Below are positions 19,023-19,278 of a DNA stretch of 19,278 bases, piece after piece; within the stretch, counting starts at the first letter, position 1, and each line of letters starts with the position of its first letter. The notes under the pieces are model-generated. The model did no database searches. It was not told the origin of the DNA and saw only the letters and a program-made list of their open reading frames with translations. This stretch comes from Pleurotus ostreatus/Saccharomyces cerevisiae fusant (Eukaryota; Opisthokonta), in assembly GCA_024196135.1 (NCBI GenBank), contig JAMQCK010000608.1, forward strand, positions 1 through 19,278. The letters run 5' to 3'. A program made the translations under genes and the position numbers.

Positions 19023-19278
19023 CTACCCGGGAAGATCAGGCTACACAATCCCTTCTCACTTCAACTCGAAATCCCTACGGCGATCCCGTACCTTGCGCGA
19101 CGCGCGGTGGAACGAGATGATCGCGTACTTCGCCTTGTCGTACTGTCCACTGTTGATGGCACTGGACGATCGCAAGTCAGCACAAAGGTCAGGAGGCACA
19201 GGACAGCACGCACGTCGTGATTTCCGTGACGAACTGCTGCCTTGCCGGTACAAGACCTGCCGACACTGGCAGCGTTGG
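19023..19278 (-). CDS. C-terminal exons of an unidentified protein (5'-partial)
   Basis: I do not recognise this gene. A consistent three-exon model on the minus strand is 19278-19214, 19161-19092 and 19040-19023 (TAG). The introns are 52 nt (GTGCGT, CTGAC branch-like site, CCAG) and 51 nt (GTACGG...GTGTAG). The frame is open to the window edge and gives about 49 residues: LVPARQQFVTEITTAINSGQ, then YDKAKYAIISFHRASRK, then PDLPG at the end. The middle exon has the strong G/C-ending codon bias of the neighbouring genes (TAC GAC AAG GCG AAG TAC GCG ATC ATC). If the last intron is retained, the protein instead continues VRDRRRDFELK to a TGA. The upstream exons lie beyond the window. Confidence 0.5.

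Noticed and set aside
18809..19120. 103-codon plus-strand open frame
   Set aside because: The translation has no family-like feature, and it overlaps minus-strand exons with better codon bias and splice signals.

Overview
This is a gene-dense stretch of nuclear DNA from a filamentous basidiomycete, most likely an Agaricomycete. Coding exons are GC-rich at third positions. Every gene is cut by very short introns: the 57 complete ones modelled here run from 43 to 61 nt, mostly with GTRNGY-type donors and CTNAC-like branch points. All proteins are ordinary eukaryotic, mainly housekeeping types. There is no mobile element, CRISPR array, operon, rRNA or convincing tRNA.

Layout, left to right. (1) 38-1817 (+): importin-alpha, lacking only its first few codons, which lie before the window. 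(2) 2125-5521 (-): a secreted protein of the DUF5695 / six-hairpin-glycosidase-like type in 15 exons. It converges on importin-alpha across about 300 bp. (3) 6057-6530 (+): LSM5 of the U6 snRNA/mRNA-decay Lsm ring, in five tiny exons. It is divergent from gene 2 across a 535-bp promoter region. (4) 6926-7505 (+): mitochondrial ribosomal protein bS16m (MRPS16). (5) 7557-8416 (-): an acyl-CoA-binding protein with ankyrin repeats (ACBD6 type), whose stop codon lies only 51 bp from that of MRPS16. (6) 8739-16887 (-): a complete TOR kinase gene, 22 exons and 2370 residues, with HEAT, FAT, FRB, kinase and FATC regions all readable. (7) 17211-18606 (-): mitochondrial succinyl-CoA ligase alpha subunit (LSC1), nine exons. 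(8) 19023-19278 (-): the last three exons of an unidentified gene that continues beyond the right edge.

All splice models were made by hand from reading frame, GT/GC-AG boundaries and remembered family sequence. In each complete gene the exon lengths sum to a multiple of three, which is a strong internal check. The genes have no evident joint function. Several (LSM5, importin-alpha, MRPS16, LSC1, TOR) are core genes of growth, RNA metabolism and mitochondria, and their proximity looks like ordinary fungal packing.

I found no undescribed multi-gene system. The most interesting points are small. Two introns use GC-AG borders with a perfect GCAAGT donor, one next to a 24-nt microexon. Two 51-nt introns are in frame and free of stops, so retention would insert 17 residues. 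The TOR C-terminus reads GWCAFW rather than the GWCPFW I know. A 21-bp tandem duplication lies just after the TOR stop. An orphan C-terminus sits at the right edge.
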